This document shows positions 35,668 through 45,175 of a stretch of 64,000 nt of DNA, piece by piece. Made by a program: the position numbers and the translations under genes. The first letter of the stretch is position 1; every line of letters begins with the position of its first letter. The notes beneath the pieces were generated by a model. That model saw only the letters and a list, made by a program, of their open reading frames with translations, was not told where the DNA came from and did no database searches. The stretch spans positions 1 through 64,000 of the forward strand of contig JABXKC010000010.1 of assembly GCA_013375495.1 (NCBI GenBank). Reading direction: 5' to 3'. The stretch comes from Promethearchaeota archaeon (GTDB lineage Archaea > Asgardarchaeota > Lokiarchaeia > Sigynarchaeales > SOKP01).

Positions 35668-35685
35668 GGGAGGTAGTCATGGTTG
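35668..35685 (+). promoter_or_regulatory. Ribosome binding site and TTG start of the roadblock gene
   Basis: GGGAGGT at 35668-35674 precedes TTG at 35683 by 8 bases. An upstream ATG at 35679 is out of frame and stops after three codons, so the SD supports TTG. It shows that SD-led starts occur in the native part of the genome too. Confidence 0.5.
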
Positions 35686-36054
35686 TCTGAAAATATAAGC
35701 GAACTCACGGATCTACTAAGAAAATTATCTGCGGTGAATAGTGACATTGAAGGTTCTGCTATTGTAAGCGTTCAGGGGCTCCCAATTTGTTCCGTTTTAA
35801 GCAGAAATGTGAACGATGGGATTGTCTCGGCCATGTCTGCTGCTATCCAGAGCGTTTCAGAACGAGCAGTTGAGGAACTTGACAGGGGGGAATTAAAAAG
35901 AATTCTTATCGAAGGTTTAAACGGAATTATAATCCTCTCTAAAGCAGGTGAAAACGCTATTTTATGCACATTATGTAGTCCGAATTCTAGTTTAGGAATG
36001 GTTTTTCTAAATATTCAAAGTGTTTCCAATAGAATTGCTTCGCTTTTAGATTAA
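35683..36054 (+). CDS. Roadblock/LC7 domain protein
   Basis: 123 residues, a complete single roadblock domain. The central pattern GSAIVSVQGLPICSVLSR followed by a helix MSAAIQSVSERAVEELDRG is classic, as is GIIILSKAGENAIL. Such proteins dimerise and regulate small GTPases (MglB, Ragulator, dynein light chains); Asgard genomes encode many. No GTPase gene lies beside it here. Confidence 0.9.
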   Translation: MSENISELTDLLRKLSAVNSDIEGSAIVSVQGLPICSVLSRNVNDGIVSAMSAAIQSVSERAVEELDRGELKRILIEGLNGIIILSKAGENAILCTLCSPNSSLGMVFLNIQSVSNRIASLLD

Positions 36055-36151
36055 GAAACTAATTTCTTTTTATACTATAATCTGTATTCTTGAAATATTT
36101 ATAAAAAGAGAAAAAAAAGGTTATTTCTAAGCTTTCTTCTATAATTTAATG

Positions 36152-36556
36152 TTATTCTGCTTTTGAATCTCTAAAAGGATGTTTTTCAAGATATATCTTA
36201 ATTAATGCCATGAAACCATTACCAATTCCTCCACCAACAGCTCCAAAAATAGCTGCTAATAATAGTATTAGTAGTACGAATATCCATCCAAAACCCTCTC
36301 CAAAGATTAACCCTCCAAGCTGATCGAGCATGAAATATACATTTCTAGTAAACATTCCAACTAAAATGTATAGCCCCCAGGAGAGCGTAACTCCTAAAAA
36401 ACCGCTTAATACTCCACGCTTTAAGGATTTGTTTAATATCCCTGCAATGATACCAGGAATAATAATTAACTGCCATATTGGAATTAAAGTCAATAGCATT
36501 GATAGACACAGGACCACAATTACACTTATATAGAAATTTCTGTTTTCTACTTCCAT
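36152..36556 (-). CDS. Small membrane protein, unknown
   Basis: 134 residues with about four helices rich in Gly and Leu (11-41, 44-66, 85-118). Glycine-zipper patterns (GAVGGGIGNG, GVLSGFLGV) suggest tight helix packing. There is no recognised family. It starts 4 bases after the penicillin acylase gene ends, on the same strand, so it is probably co-transcribed with it. Confidence 0.6.
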   Translation of the reverse strand: MEVENRNFYISVIVVLCLSMLLTLIPIWQLIIIPGIIAGILNKSLKRGVLSGFLGVTLSWGLYILVGMFTRNVYFMLDQLGGLIFGEGFGWIFVLLILLLAAIFGAVGGGIGNGFMALIKIYLEKHPFRDSKAE

Positions 36557-36560
36557 GCTT

Positions 36561-39143
36561 TTAACCTCCCGTCGGAAAGAAAAATAATTTTGATTCTATT
36601 GCACTTGTAGGAAAGTTGTATGCTGTATTTGTAAAGTATTGATAATGATATTTTCCTTGTAAGAAAAGTTGTTCTAGTTGATCTGAATAATGCTTTGAAT
36701 TAGAAAGACCTCGTTGTCCTGATGGAATTACGCTTAAAGAGTTATTTAAGTTGCTAAAGTCGATAATAAGTCTTTCAGAAGCTCCACCCCTTGCAAAACC
36801 AACTCCATTATCGATATTTACTCCCGAAGGATTGATTGTATACCCTTCCCCATTGGCTTCATAAGGACCTCTACTTAAGGAATCTAATTGAGTAAGAGAG
36901 GTAAAGTAAAGTTGATGGAGATCGCCCCATCTCCAAGTCACGGGGTTTTCTGATTTGTAAAACACTTCTAACCAGGCTATAGTAGCGTTTAACGCTTTCA
37001 TCATTATATCATCTCTTGTTTCATTTTCAGGTGTGGAAACATCATTAAACCAATGAGATGATTCGTTTTCTTTCATTAAATATTCTAAAACAACAATTCT
37101 AGAGCCTATGTTCTTTCCATATAAAGAGGATTCATCGTCAAACGTAAAATCTTGGAAGTAATCTCTCCATTTACGATAAATTGTTGGTGCACTTTCATCT
37201 TTATCCATTATAAAACCCCAGTTTTCTAATACAGTAAGAACATTATTGATTTTCGTCGGAATTGAAGGAATATAATAATCATTTATAACTTCAATTAATT
37301 CCGGAATAAAGGCTCTCGCGGCAGTTGAGTTCACATCGTTTTGAATATTTTTCATAATCTCTACACTCACAGAACCTTCAACAGCGTTCGAGAGAAGTTC
37401 ATTTATTCTTCTTGCTCTATACCCATTTGCATATCCGTGTTGTAAGAAATATTTTTTGTATTCTGGTCCTACGACAAGTTGATTGGCTGATGCTAAATAG
37501 TTTTGCGAAGGGTTAAGAGAATTAGGTAATTCTTCAAAGGGAACATAACCGACCCATTCTCCTTCACCGTTTGAACCGTTATATGGGAGCGATCCGTTTC
37601 CAAAATGCCCTGGAGGGATTTTTGAATCATCCCTAATGGGGACTTTACCAGTGGGCCTAATGGCAATATTTCCATCTACATCTGCGTAAACAATATTTTG
37701 AGCAAGAAGTGTCCAGTCTTTTGAACCTTCGTCAAACTCTGCTCTATTATTAGCTCTAACAAACCCATTACCCGCAAGAATGTTGAAAAAATAACCGTGG
37801 GCAGTCCACTTTGGAGCTATAACGATGTTTCCTAAGGAAGAAGATAATCCAAAATCAATAAAATCACTGAACACAGGTCCATGAACAGTGTAGTTAACTA
37901 TGAATTCAACTGTCTTTTGATCTTTAACTTTTATGTCATAGTTTTTATGTGTGTAAGCTGTTGATACTCCGTCGTAGATGTAATTATTCGGTCCATCCTT
38001 ATTGTAGTAATACCAATCGATAACATCGTATCCCGTGTTAGTAAATCCCCAACCTACTCTTTCGTTATGACCTACAGCAACACCAGGTAAACCAGGTATA
38101 TTAAATCCATAAACGTGAAAACCTGTATCTTCAGCTTTCAAATGTTGTTCGTACATTACACCCGGCATTAACCAAGCAAGATGCATATCATTACAAAGGA
38201 TAGGCGCTCCAGTATTACTTAAATTGCTGTTTACTACCCAATTATTTGAACCGATTATTTGTTCTTTTTGGTTCTCAATTAGAGTTTTCTCTGATTCAAT
38301 TTCTTGAATGCTTTCGAGTAAGTTTAAAATTTCTGTTTTTAAAGCATAATTAGCTTTCAAATTAATTCCCGCCTTCATAGGGCTTTGTGGGTAATCTCCG
38401 TAATCAGGAACGATTGGAATCTGATAAGGTAGAGGATCTCCAAAAAGTTCGTTATAATATGTAGAGTTTAAAGCTTGTAAAGTGACATATCTCTCTAAAT
38501 CGTCATAGGTCCAAGACATCTGTCTTGCCATTTCCTGTACAATGCATAAGGTATCAATAGATGTCCATTTTGTAGGTTTGAAATTTGTTAAATGGTATTC
38601 TAATGGTTTAAAATCGTTAAGAGATTCAATGTAGTAGTTTATTCCATCAATATACCTTTCAAATGAACTAAAAAATTCAAGCGTACCATTACTATACATC
38701 TCTCTTAATAATCTATCAGTTCTTATGGCTGAATCCTCCATGCCTCTTGCTAGCGCGATTTTATCACTGGTTATCATACTTTCTCCTAAAATTTCTGATA
38801 ATCCTCCTCGCACTTGACGACGATACATATCCATTTGAAATAATCTATCCTGAGCATGACAATAACCCTGAGCAAAAAAGAGATCTTCTTCGTATTCGGC
38901 AAAAATATGAGGTATACCCCATTCATCGCGAATAACATTAACTTCCCCTCTTAGCCCGGGAATATTTAACCTTTCTGCTGCAGGAAGCTCTCCTGGAACT
39001 TTCCATACGCCATTTCCCGGAAATAAAAGGTTACCTAACGGGGGTATTCCCATTAATGGCAAAGAAAAGATAGTCATAACGATAATGGCGAGTGGTACAA
39101 AAATTGATAATTTTATTACAGCTTTTTTTTCATGATTTCTCAT
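36561..39143 (-). CDS. Penicillin acylase family Ntn hydrolase
   Basis: 860 residues. An N-terminal membrane anchor (8-36) is followed by the alpha chain (VNVIRDEWGIPHIFAEYEED, AQGYCHAQDRLFQMDM). The autoprocessing site GSNNW has nucleophile Ser299. The beta chain has PILCNDMHLAWLMPG and VGHNERVGWGFTN. It is probably secreted or membrane-tethered and hydrolyses amides such as N-acyl amino acids or acyl-homoserine lactones; the substrate cannot be read. Catalytic residues look intact. Confidence 0.9.
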   Translation of the reverse strand: MRNHEKKAVIKLSIFVPLAIIVMTIFSLPLMGIPPLGNLLFPGNGVWKVPGELPAAERLNIPGLRGEVNVIRDEWGIPHIFAEYEEDLFFAQGYCHAQDRLFQMDMYRRQVRGGLSEILGESMITSDKIALARGMEDSAIRTDRLLREMYSNGTLEFFSSFERYIDGINYYIESLNDFKPLEYHLTNFKPTKWTSIDTLCIVQEMARQMSWTYDDLERYVTLQALNSTYYNELFGDPLPYQIPIVPDYGDYPQSPMKAGINLKANYALKTEILNLLESIQEIESEKTLIENQKEQIIGSNNWVVNSNLSNTGAPILCNDMHLAWLMPGVMYEQHLKAEDTGFHVYGFNIPGLPGVAVGHNERVGWGFTNTGYDVIDWYYYNKDGPNNYIYDGVSTAYTHKNYDIKVKDQKTVEFIVNYTVHGPVFSDFIDFGLSSSLGNIVIAPKWTAHGYFFNILAGNGFVRANNRAEFDEGSKDWTLLAQNIVYADVDGNIAIRPTGKVPIRDDSKIPPGHFGNGSLPYNGSNGEGEWVGYVPFEELPNSLNPSQNYLASANQLVVGPEYKKYFLQHGYANGYRARRINELLSNAVEGSVSVEIMKNIQNDVNSTAARAFIPELIEVINDYYIPSIPTKINNVLTVLENWGFIMDKDESAPTIYRKWRDYFQDFTFDDESSLYGKNIGSRIVVLEYLMKENESSHWFNDVSTPENETRDDIMMKALNATIAWLEVFYKSENPVTWRWGDLHQLYFTSLTQLDSLSRGPYEANGEGYTINPSGVNIDNGVGFARGGASERLIIDFSNLNNSLSVIPSGQRGLSNSKHYSDQLEQLFLQGKYHYQYFTNTAYNFPTSAIESKLFFFPTGG

Positions 39144-39541
39144 CTTTAAACCTCAATAATGTAAAAAGTTTTTATCGAATTTTTTTAAATTAAATTTAGT
39201 ATAAATCTATTTATGCCAGTCAGTTTTAAAATCTATCTTTTTCAAATTCGTGGTGATTTTGACGCAAATTCCAAGGAAAATTATCTATACTTTTCCGATT
39301 ACGAACTAACAAAAGGATAGTTATGTAAAGACTTTAGAATTTAAGATTTTACACCTTGATAATGAAATCGAAACTGATTTTATTAATAGCGAAAATTTAT
39401 CGAAAATAATCAAGAAGTAATTATATAAATATGAAATCTACAATATTATTATAGAAAATTTTAAAAAAGTTTGAGTAGATCAGACTTTTTGTTTTAGTAT
39501 TATAATAAACATTACTAAAAAAAGAATGATGTGAATATAAA
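39144..39541. other. Intergenic region containing a frameshifted small gene
   Basis: This gap of about 400 bases lies between divergent genes. Apart from the broken 69-codon frame at 39213-39420, only AT-rich promoter-like sequence is seen. Confidence 0.5.
39213..39420 (+). pseudogene. Frameshifted small protein gene, unknown
   Basis: ATG at 39213 opens MPVSFKIYLFQIRGDF and onward, ending at TAG after ELTKG (35 codons). Removing one base in the AAAAGG run just before that stop continues the frame as DSYVKTLEFKILHLDN to a TAA at 39418-39420. The joined product would be 68 residues with consistent beta/alpha character. Either a real inactivating frameshift or a homopolymer sequencing error explains it. 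The family is not recognised. Confidence 0.45.
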
Positions 39542-40255
39542 ATGGTTTCTGAATTAGGTTTATTAGACGGTCTAACTGCTACGGGTATCATTTTATCCGC
39601 AACGATTTTTGGTTTGTTATCCTTATATAAATCAATAAAGCTAAAGGCAAAACTCTTAACAATAGCAGCCTTAACCATGTTTTTTGTTGGTCTTCTATGG
39701 TTTGGTCCCTTTATAGATTTAATTTTGGTAACATTTACAGGAAGTAATATAACTCCAACACCATTATACTCTCTGTTAAGCTATACCTGGGTCGTCCCAG
39801 CACTGATTTTCGCATTGTACCTTGGAGGCGAACTTTTAATTCCAAAAAAGAAATGGATTTTGATTGGAGTTTTTATAGTATTAGGTTTAGTTTTCGAATA
39901 TTTCTTATGGTTTCAGACAACTCAATCATTCACTTGGTTAGCTCCTGGTAGTCCTGGTTTTGTTATAGGTCAGGATTTAATAGATGCTAGTTTTGTTAGA
40001 ACTTACTGGACATTCTATTTAATTGCAGTATTTCTAGTTGTTGCGTTAATATTTCTTGGTATTGGTTTTTTTGTAAAAGCTAAGCAAGCAACTGGTGAAC
40101 TGAGAAGAAAATTTTTCTATTTAGGGCTAGGATTTACAATTTTCGTTGTTTGTGGAGCATTAGATTCAATTCTTACTTTGCCTATTGCTATTGGTTTTAT
40201 AAGAGTAATTATGATGACATTCGCTCTTTGGATGTATTTAGGTCTAAAAACATAA
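39542..40255 (+). CDS. Seven-helix membrane protein, unknown
   Basis: 237 residues with about seven hydrophobic helices and short loops; an extracellular loop at 124-150 is Trp/Pro-rich. The topology resembles the seven-helix sensor modules of some histidine kinases, but no kinase follows. The product may be a receptor-like or structural membrane protein. It is convergent with the TRAPP-like gene. Confidence 0.65.
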   Translation: MVSELGLLDGLTATGIILSATIFGLLSLYKSIKLKAKLLTIAALTMFFVGLLWFGPFIDLILVTFTGSNITPTPLYSLLSYTWVVPALIFALYLGGELLIPKKKWILIGVFIVLGLVFEYFLWFQTTQSFTWLAPGSPGFVIGQDLIDASFVRTYWTFYLIAVFLVVALIFLGIGFFVKAKQATGELRRKFFYLGLGFTIFVVCGALDSILTLPIAIGFIRVIMMTFALWMYLGLKT

Positions 40256-40293
40256 ATAAAAATTTTTTTTTTTTAATCTTTTTCTATCTTTAT

Positions 40294-41769
40294 TTACTGC
40301 TTTATTTCTTGAACATAATCAAAAATTGTATCAATTCTACCTTTTATGCTACCAAACAATCCTTCTTCTTCTGAGACTACAGAATTAATAGCTGTTTTTA
40401 AACCGTAATGACTTTCTGAAATTAAAACTCTAATAGGAAGTGTTAAAATATCACTTAACAACATAAGAATTTCTTGCATAATCCTAATAAATTTAGGAAT
40501 GTTTTCCTCAGTTTTATCTATCATTGACTGATCAGAAGAAATTAATCCGTTTTCCCTTTCTCTTCTAATTTCTTCCCAAACATTATCTTTCAACTCTGAA
40601 AAATCAATACCTAAGTTCTCAAGTGCCATCTGAGAGCCCTCAAAGAGAAAATTAATATCATCCTTGCCTGTAAATCGCCTTACATTCTCCACCATTTCAG
40701 CTGGAGCTAATCCATCGAGAAAACTTATTAATAATTGATGGTAATCGTTTATAACATCAATAGGAATGAAAAGTAAGACAAATTCTCTTAACTGTTTAAA
40801 AAGATACCCTGCTATTTTGGCAAAAGTACCATTTTTCAAAGCCTTTTCGATTAATCCGCCATATTCATTAAGTAAGTGAACGGCGAGGTAACCTATAATT
40901 CTTAGAAGGTCGTCTTCGTAATTTTTAAAGTAATCGAAAAAATGTTCTGGTTCCATGTTTAATTTGTCTTCAATGATCTCAGCAACTTTGCTTTTAATAC
41001 TCTCTAAGGGTTCGTCTAGTAATTCTTCAATTTTATCAAGAGATAAAACTTCTTGGAGTTTATCGATAATGTCTAATTTAGTTTCTTGAACAACATCCTC
41101 TTCTATAGATTCTTCAAATTTAACTCCAGATTTAATTTTATCTCGAATCCGAACGGAACTTAGCTCTTTCCATTCTGAAGAATCATAAATCTTACATATA
41201 AACTGAAGATGTTCATCTCCTTTCGCTAAGCACTTCTTTTCTACTATATTAATTCTATAATCGCTTCTTTTTATTTTAAGTATGAAGTTAGCAACACTTT
41301 CTAACATTCCCGTTAAACCGCAGGCAAAACCTTCACTATCTTTGCTACTTACTTTTTGAAATTTGAAAGTATCTTCATCATCTACGCCATATCCTGCGCA
41401 AAGTGGACAACTCTTTATTTTAACAATATAATCTTTATGTTTCGAGCCTTCCTTAGGAAGTTCCTCATAAGATAAGTCCCCCTCTTCCAATTCCTTTCCA
41501 AAAACAACAACCCATAATAGTTCAAAATATTCTATTACTTTTCTTGGGCTCCCAGGCATCCATTTAAAAACAGTCGTGTGACGTTCGCATGATTCTGTTG
41601 CAGCTTTTTTCCCGATCTCTCTAAGTAAAAGAACACTATCCTCTTCATTATTTGTAATATCATTTATTTCCTTTAGTATTTCGCGATAAAGAAGAACATA
41701 AAAGAGGGAATTCGTGTTACGTCCAAAAACTTTAGTGATCTTTTTTAATAACCATTGAACTGCTCCCAA
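40294..41769 (-). CDS. TRAPP/Bet3-V4R domain protein with long helical C-terminus
   Basis: 491 residues. The N-terminal 190 residues look like a V4R/Bet3 domain: SLFYVLLYREILKEI, LLREIGKKAATESCERH, a Cys-rich patch (SCPLCAGYG) and GFACGLTGMLESVANFIL, then EKKCLAKGDEHLQFIC. The remaining 300 residues are helical and unrecognised. Bet3-type domains build eukaryotic TRAPP tethering complexes; bacterial and archaeal V4R proteins bind small ligands. It starts 2 bases after a second Bet3-like gene, so the two are coupled and may form a heterodimer. Confidence 0.65.
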   Translation of the reverse strand: MGAVQWLLKKITKVFGRNTNSLFYVLLYREILKEINDITNNEEDSVLLLREIGKKAATESCERHTTVFKWMPGSPRKVIEYFELLWVVVFGKELEEGDLSYEELPKEGSKHKDYIVKIKSCPLCAGYGVDDEDTFKFQKVSSKDSEGFACGLTGMLESVANFILKIKRSDYRINIVEKKCLAKGDEHLQFICKIYDSSEWKELSSVRIRDKIKSGVKFEESIEEDVVQETKLDIIDKLQEVLSLDKIEELLDEPLESIKSKVAEIIEDKLNMEPEHFFDYFKNYEDDLLRIIGYLAVHLLNEYGGLIEKALKNGTFAKIAGYLFKQLREFVLLFIPIDVINDYHQLLISFLDGLAPAEMVENVRRFTGKDDINFLFEGSQMALENLGIDFSELKDNVWEEIRRERENGLISSDQSMIDKTEENIPKFIRIMQEILMLLSDILTLPIRVLISESHYGLKTAINSVVSEEEGLFGSIKGRIDTIFDYVQEIKQ

Positions 41770-41771
41770 TA

Positions 41772-42272
41772 TTAAACACCTCCCTCTTTGTATTTAAAGC
41801 TTTGAATACAAGATTTGTGTCCAAATGTTCTAGATTCCAGAATATCAAGTGGTTGTAGTATTAACGAAGATTTTCCTTTATTAATACAAGAGATAATTTC
41901 TGATATCATTGCTGCAATTATTTCACATCCCGCAACATCGATATCGTTAAATTGATACTTACACAAGGAACAGTCATTGTCTTTTACCATAATTAGTTTA
42001 TTAATTTCATCGAGTTCTACTGAAACGGAGCTGTTTAAGATTTTTTTATAAATTGTGGTTATTACGTCATTTACATTAGCTTTATTAACATGTTCAATTG
42101 GAGTCCAATATTTTATATAAGTTCGGGCAATATTTCGCCCCATTCTCCTTAATTTTTCTCTTGTTTCAGATACTCCGTTGATTTTCATAAATCTTTCTAA
42201 ATGATAAACCATATTACGCATTTGATTCATTGTAGCATCTGATTGAATTAAATCTTCTCTTGTTAAATTCAT
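41772..42272 (-). CDS. TRAPP/Bet3-like single-domain protein
   Basis: 166 residues, close to yeast Bet3 (193). The order matches the TRAPP fold. A first helix pair contains REKLRRMGRNIARTYIKYW (compare the Bet3 MGxxIG motif). Then come DVITTIYKKILN, a strand pair with LIMVKDNDCSLC, a long helix VAGCEIIAAMISEIISCI, and a final strand region. The downstream partner gene carries a related domain. The likely role is a complex analogous to TRAPP cores, in small GTPase regulation or membrane tethering (inferred). Confidence 0.65.
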   Translation of the reverse strand: MNLTREDLIQSDATMNQMRNMVYHLERFMKINGVSETREKLRRMGRNIARTYIKYWTPIEHVNKANVNDVITTIYKKILNSSVSVELDEINKLIMVKDNDCSLCKYQFNDIDVAGCEIIAAMISEIISCINKGKSSLILQPLDILESRTFGHKSCIQSFKYKEGGV

Positions 42273-42449
42273 CAGTCTTTCACTTTAGGCATAAAAAATT
42301 GAATAATTAATGAAAAAAAAGCATCAATATTAATATTTTCAATTCAATTCATAGATGATTAGTATGATTTTCAAGGTAGAATTATAATCTAATAAATCAT
42401 TTATAGATATGATAATTTAAATTTCTTAAAAAAAATCGAGGTAATATAT

Positions 42450-43097
42450 ATGGACGCTCAAATGGAAATTTTTTGGCTAGGGCATGCCAGTTTTAAAATA
42501 AAAATGTTTAGCGGTAGGATTATTTATTTGGATCCTTATAATATTAAAGACGGAGAAGATAAAGCTGATATTATAGTCTCGTCTCACACACATGGAGATC
42601 ATTTTTCTAGATCAGATATTAAAAAAATTTGGCAAGATGATACAATTTTATTAGGTCCTGCGAGTATTGAAAGCAGTTTAAAAAAATTTGAGGGCCAACC
42701 CTTAGAAATCGGGGAAGTTTTTGCTTATAAAGATTTTTCAATAGAACTCTTTCCTGCATACACAATAAAGAAAGTAACTCACCCAAAAAGCAACAATTGG
42801 TCGGGAACTATAATAGAGTCCGCCGGTAAAAGCGTTTATCATGCGGGTGATACTGAAAGAATCCCTGAAATGAAAGATCTTAAAGACAGAAAAATAACTG
42901 TCGCATTACTTCCCTGTGGAGGGACCTACACTATGGATTTTGAAGAAGCTTCTGATGCTGCGTTAGATATTCAACCTGAAATAGTAGTTCCAATGCACAA
43001 TTGGGATAAGGATCTAAGTTCGTTTAAAGATATTATGGCGAAGAAAGATTCTAAAATAAGAGTGGAAATTTTAACGGAGAAATCCTTGAAAATCTAA
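42450..43097 (+). CDS. Metallo-beta-lactamase fold hydrolase, UPF0173-like
   Basis: 215 residues. Metal motifs in order are LGHASFKI, SSHTHGDHFS (HxHxDH type), YHAGDTE and PMHNWD. They match the UPF0173/L-ascorbate-6-phosphate lactonase-like branch, whose archaeal members have unknown substrates. A weak GAGGTAA precedes the start. It is divergent from the TRAPP-like pair. Confidence 0.82.
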   Translation: MDAQMEIFWLGHASFKIKMFSGRIIYLDPYNIKDGEDKADIIVSSHTHGDHFSRSDIKKIWQDDTILLGPASIESSLKKFEGQPLEIGEVFAYKDFSIELFPAYTIKKVTHPKSNNWSGTIIESAGKSVYHAGDTERIPEMKDLKDRKITVALLPCGGTYTMDFEEASDAALDIQPEIVVPMHNWDKDLSSFKDIMAKKDSKIRVEILTEKSLKI

Positions 43098-43171
43098 GAA
43101 TTTAATTCTTTATTCATTTTTTAAACTAAATGAGAATGTAATCATTAGCTACAGAAATAATTTGAATTGGG

Positions 43172-43780
43172 ATGTTAATGAAATTGTATAGCGTTGGTGT
43201 TAGGGGAGGACTGAAAAAGATAAGTAAAGCCAATTTTCAAGATGATGAAGTGTACTTAATTGACGATTATAAAACAATGTATCTGTGGTTTGGATCAAAT
43301 ATTACTAAGAAGAGAAGAGATATATCAATAAATAAGGCAAAATTGATAAATGATAAAAAGGAAAACGTAGTTAAGATTCAAATTATTAATCAAAATAAAG
43401 AATATGGCGCATTTATAAGTATTAAGGATGCTCTAAAGAAAGGAGAGATAAAAAAGAAAGATTTAGAAAGAAGACCCGAATTAGAAATTCAATTTGAAGA
43501 GACTTTAGAGCTAATCGAAGCAGGATTAAGCCCGGATTTAGAGGGAAAAATAACATTAGCTGCACATAAACTATCAAAAAAAAATATTTCTTACAAAAAT
43601 TTATGTCAACTTTTAGCCGAGATGCAACTAGATATGATTAAGGGGGCAAATAAAGCTACGAAAAGCGAAATACAGAAAAAAACGCAAGAAATCTTCGAAT
43701 CATCATCAACTTACGAAGAAATTTGCTGGTTAATCGCACAATTAAATGCAATTGCAGATAAGAGTTCATTGGATTCTTAA
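43172..43780 (+). CDS. Gelsolin-domain protein
   Basis: 202 residues. The N-terminal 75 residues match a single gelsolin repeat: LYSVGVRGGLKKISK, then VYLIDDYKTMYLWFGSN, then KRRDISINKAKLI, equivalent to the gelsolin pattern in which a short strand with WxG is followed by the helix of repeated Ala/Lys. The rest is helical without a second repeat. Asgard archaea encode one- and two-repeat gelsolins that bind Asgard or eukaryotic actin. No actin or profilin gene is in the window. Confidence 0.75.
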   Translation: MLMKLYSVGVRGGLKKISKANFQDDEVYLIDDYKTMYLWFGSNITKKRRDISINKAKLINDKKENVVKIQIINQNKEYGAFISIKDALKKGEIKKKDLERRPELEIQFEETLELIEAGLSPDLEGKITLAAHKLSKKNISYKNLCQLLAEMQLDMIKGANKATKSEIQKKTQEIFESSSTYEEICWLIAQLNAIADKSSLDS

Positions 43781-43995
43781 TTAAATCTTTTTTTTTAGTC
43801 TCCCTTTTTTATAAGTGATTAGTTGAAATTCTTTCTAATTCTATTGGCTGTGAAAAAAAATACACGACTTTTCCCGAATGTGGCTTAATGTTTTATAAAT
43901 GATACTAATAAAAGCAATTAAATATTTATTTTGACTAATAATATACATGTAATTGAAAAATTCTAACTTTTTCAAATATCTAAAATGTTGATCTG

Positions 43996-44361
43996 ATGAT
44001 TATGACAAGAATCGAAGAATTGAAAGATTTTGGTATCGAAATTACTGAGGATATGAAGGAGGGAAATGTTTTAATAGATGTTTTTACAACTTGGTGTGGT
44101 CCTTGCAAGTTTGTTTCCCCAATATTGAAGAAACTTAATGACGAAGGATTATTTAAGTTAATTAAGATTGATCTGGACCAAAATAGGGCTTTAGGAAATA
44201 AATTTAATATCACTGCCATTCCTACTCTACTTTTCTTCAAAAATGGAGATTTATATGATGGAATTATTGAAATTCAAGGCCAACCTTTGGTGAGAGATGG
44301 AATAATGATAGGGGCGGGAAGTGAAGATACAATTAGGGAATTAGTTAGTAAAATGACTTAA
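43996..44361 (+). CDS. Thioredoxin-like protein
   Basis: 121 residues. The redox motif is TWCGPCKF and the cis-Pro loop is ITAIPTLLFFKNG. An unusual N-terminal 25 residues precede the core, and the C-terminus (GQPLVRDGIMIGAGSEDT) differs from E. coli Trx. It probably reduces protein disulfides in the cytosol. The HdrC gene follows 184 bases downstream, a redox neighbourhood. Confidence 0.85.
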   Translation: MIMTRIEELKDFGIEITEDMKEGNVLIDVFTTWCGPCKFVSPILKKLNDEGLFKLIKIDLDQNRALGNKFNITAIPTLLFFKNGDLYDGIIEIQGQPLVRDGIMIGAGSEDTIRELVSKMT

Positions 44362-44545
44362 TTCATTATAAGAAAAAAATATATTCATTTCCAATAGAAG
44401 TCGCTAAATATTACTTGAATTTTTTTTATTTTTTGATTTTATTAAGGAATTGAAACTTCTATAATTGCTAAAGTAAAAAGAATTAATTTAAAATTTAAAG
44501 GAAGTTTATATTAAAATAAGTTTTAAAAATACTAATTAAACTATT

Positions 44546-45049
44546 ATGGCAACCATAGATTTTGAATTTCGAAATCAAATTATCCAATCGGACATTGGTA
44601 GTACCTTAGCTTATTGCTATCAATGCGCTACTTGTAGTGGTGCTTGTCCTGTGGCACAAATAACAAATGGTCGTTATAATCCTAGAAGGTTAATTTTGGA
44701 TGCTCTTCTTGGGTTAAAAGAAAAAATCTTTGGCAAAGAAAATGCATTTAACATATGGGGATGTACGGTTTGTGATACTTGCGATGAGGTATGCCCTCAG
44801 AAAGTGGAACTTACCGAGATCTTTACCATTTTAAAAAATCTAAGCGTCGAAAAAGGCGAAGCTCCAGATTACTACACTACCCAAGCTTCTGCAATATTAG
44901 AAAATGGGAAGGCGATTCCTATGCAGCCTGCTATAGAACGAAGAAGAGAGCAACTAGGATTACCAAAAGTTATACCTCCAGATGTAGATGAAGTAAAAAA
45001 ACTTCTAAAAGCCACAAAATTAGCAGAAAAAATCAAAAAAGAAGAATAA
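44546..45049 (+). CDS. hdrC: Heterodisulfide reductase subunit C-like iron-sulfur protein
   Basis: 167 residues. Two [4Fe-4S] motifs are seen: Cys24, 27, 30, 34 (CYQCATCSGACP) and Cys73, 76, 79, 83 (CTVCDTCDEVCP), with the HdrC surrounding RYNPRRLILDALLG. HdrC passes electrons between HdrA flavin and the HdrB catalytic clusters. No hdrA or hdrB is adjacent, so it is an orphan here and may serve another reductase. Confidence 0.88.
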   Translation: MATIDFEFRNQIIQSDIGSTLAYCYQCATCSGACPVAQITNGRYNPRRLILDALLGLKEKIFGKENAFNIWGCTVCDTCDEVCPQKVELTEIFTILKNLSVEKGEAPDYYTTQASAILENGKAIPMQPAIERRREQLGLPKVIPPDVDEVKKLLKATKLAEKIKKEE

Positions 45050-45175
45050 TATTCCTTCTTTCTCTTTTTATAAGGTTATTTTACTAGGGTCTGTACTCTG
45101 CTGTTAAAGCTTAAATTGAAATAGTAATTGAGCTTTATCTAAATATAGTATAAATTATAATGGAGTGATATTAAA

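Noticed and set aside
44791..44991. A 66-codon plus-strand frame overlapping hdrC
   Set aside because: Out of frame within the second Fe-S motif of hdrC; its Lys/Arg/Ser-rich translation is a shadow.
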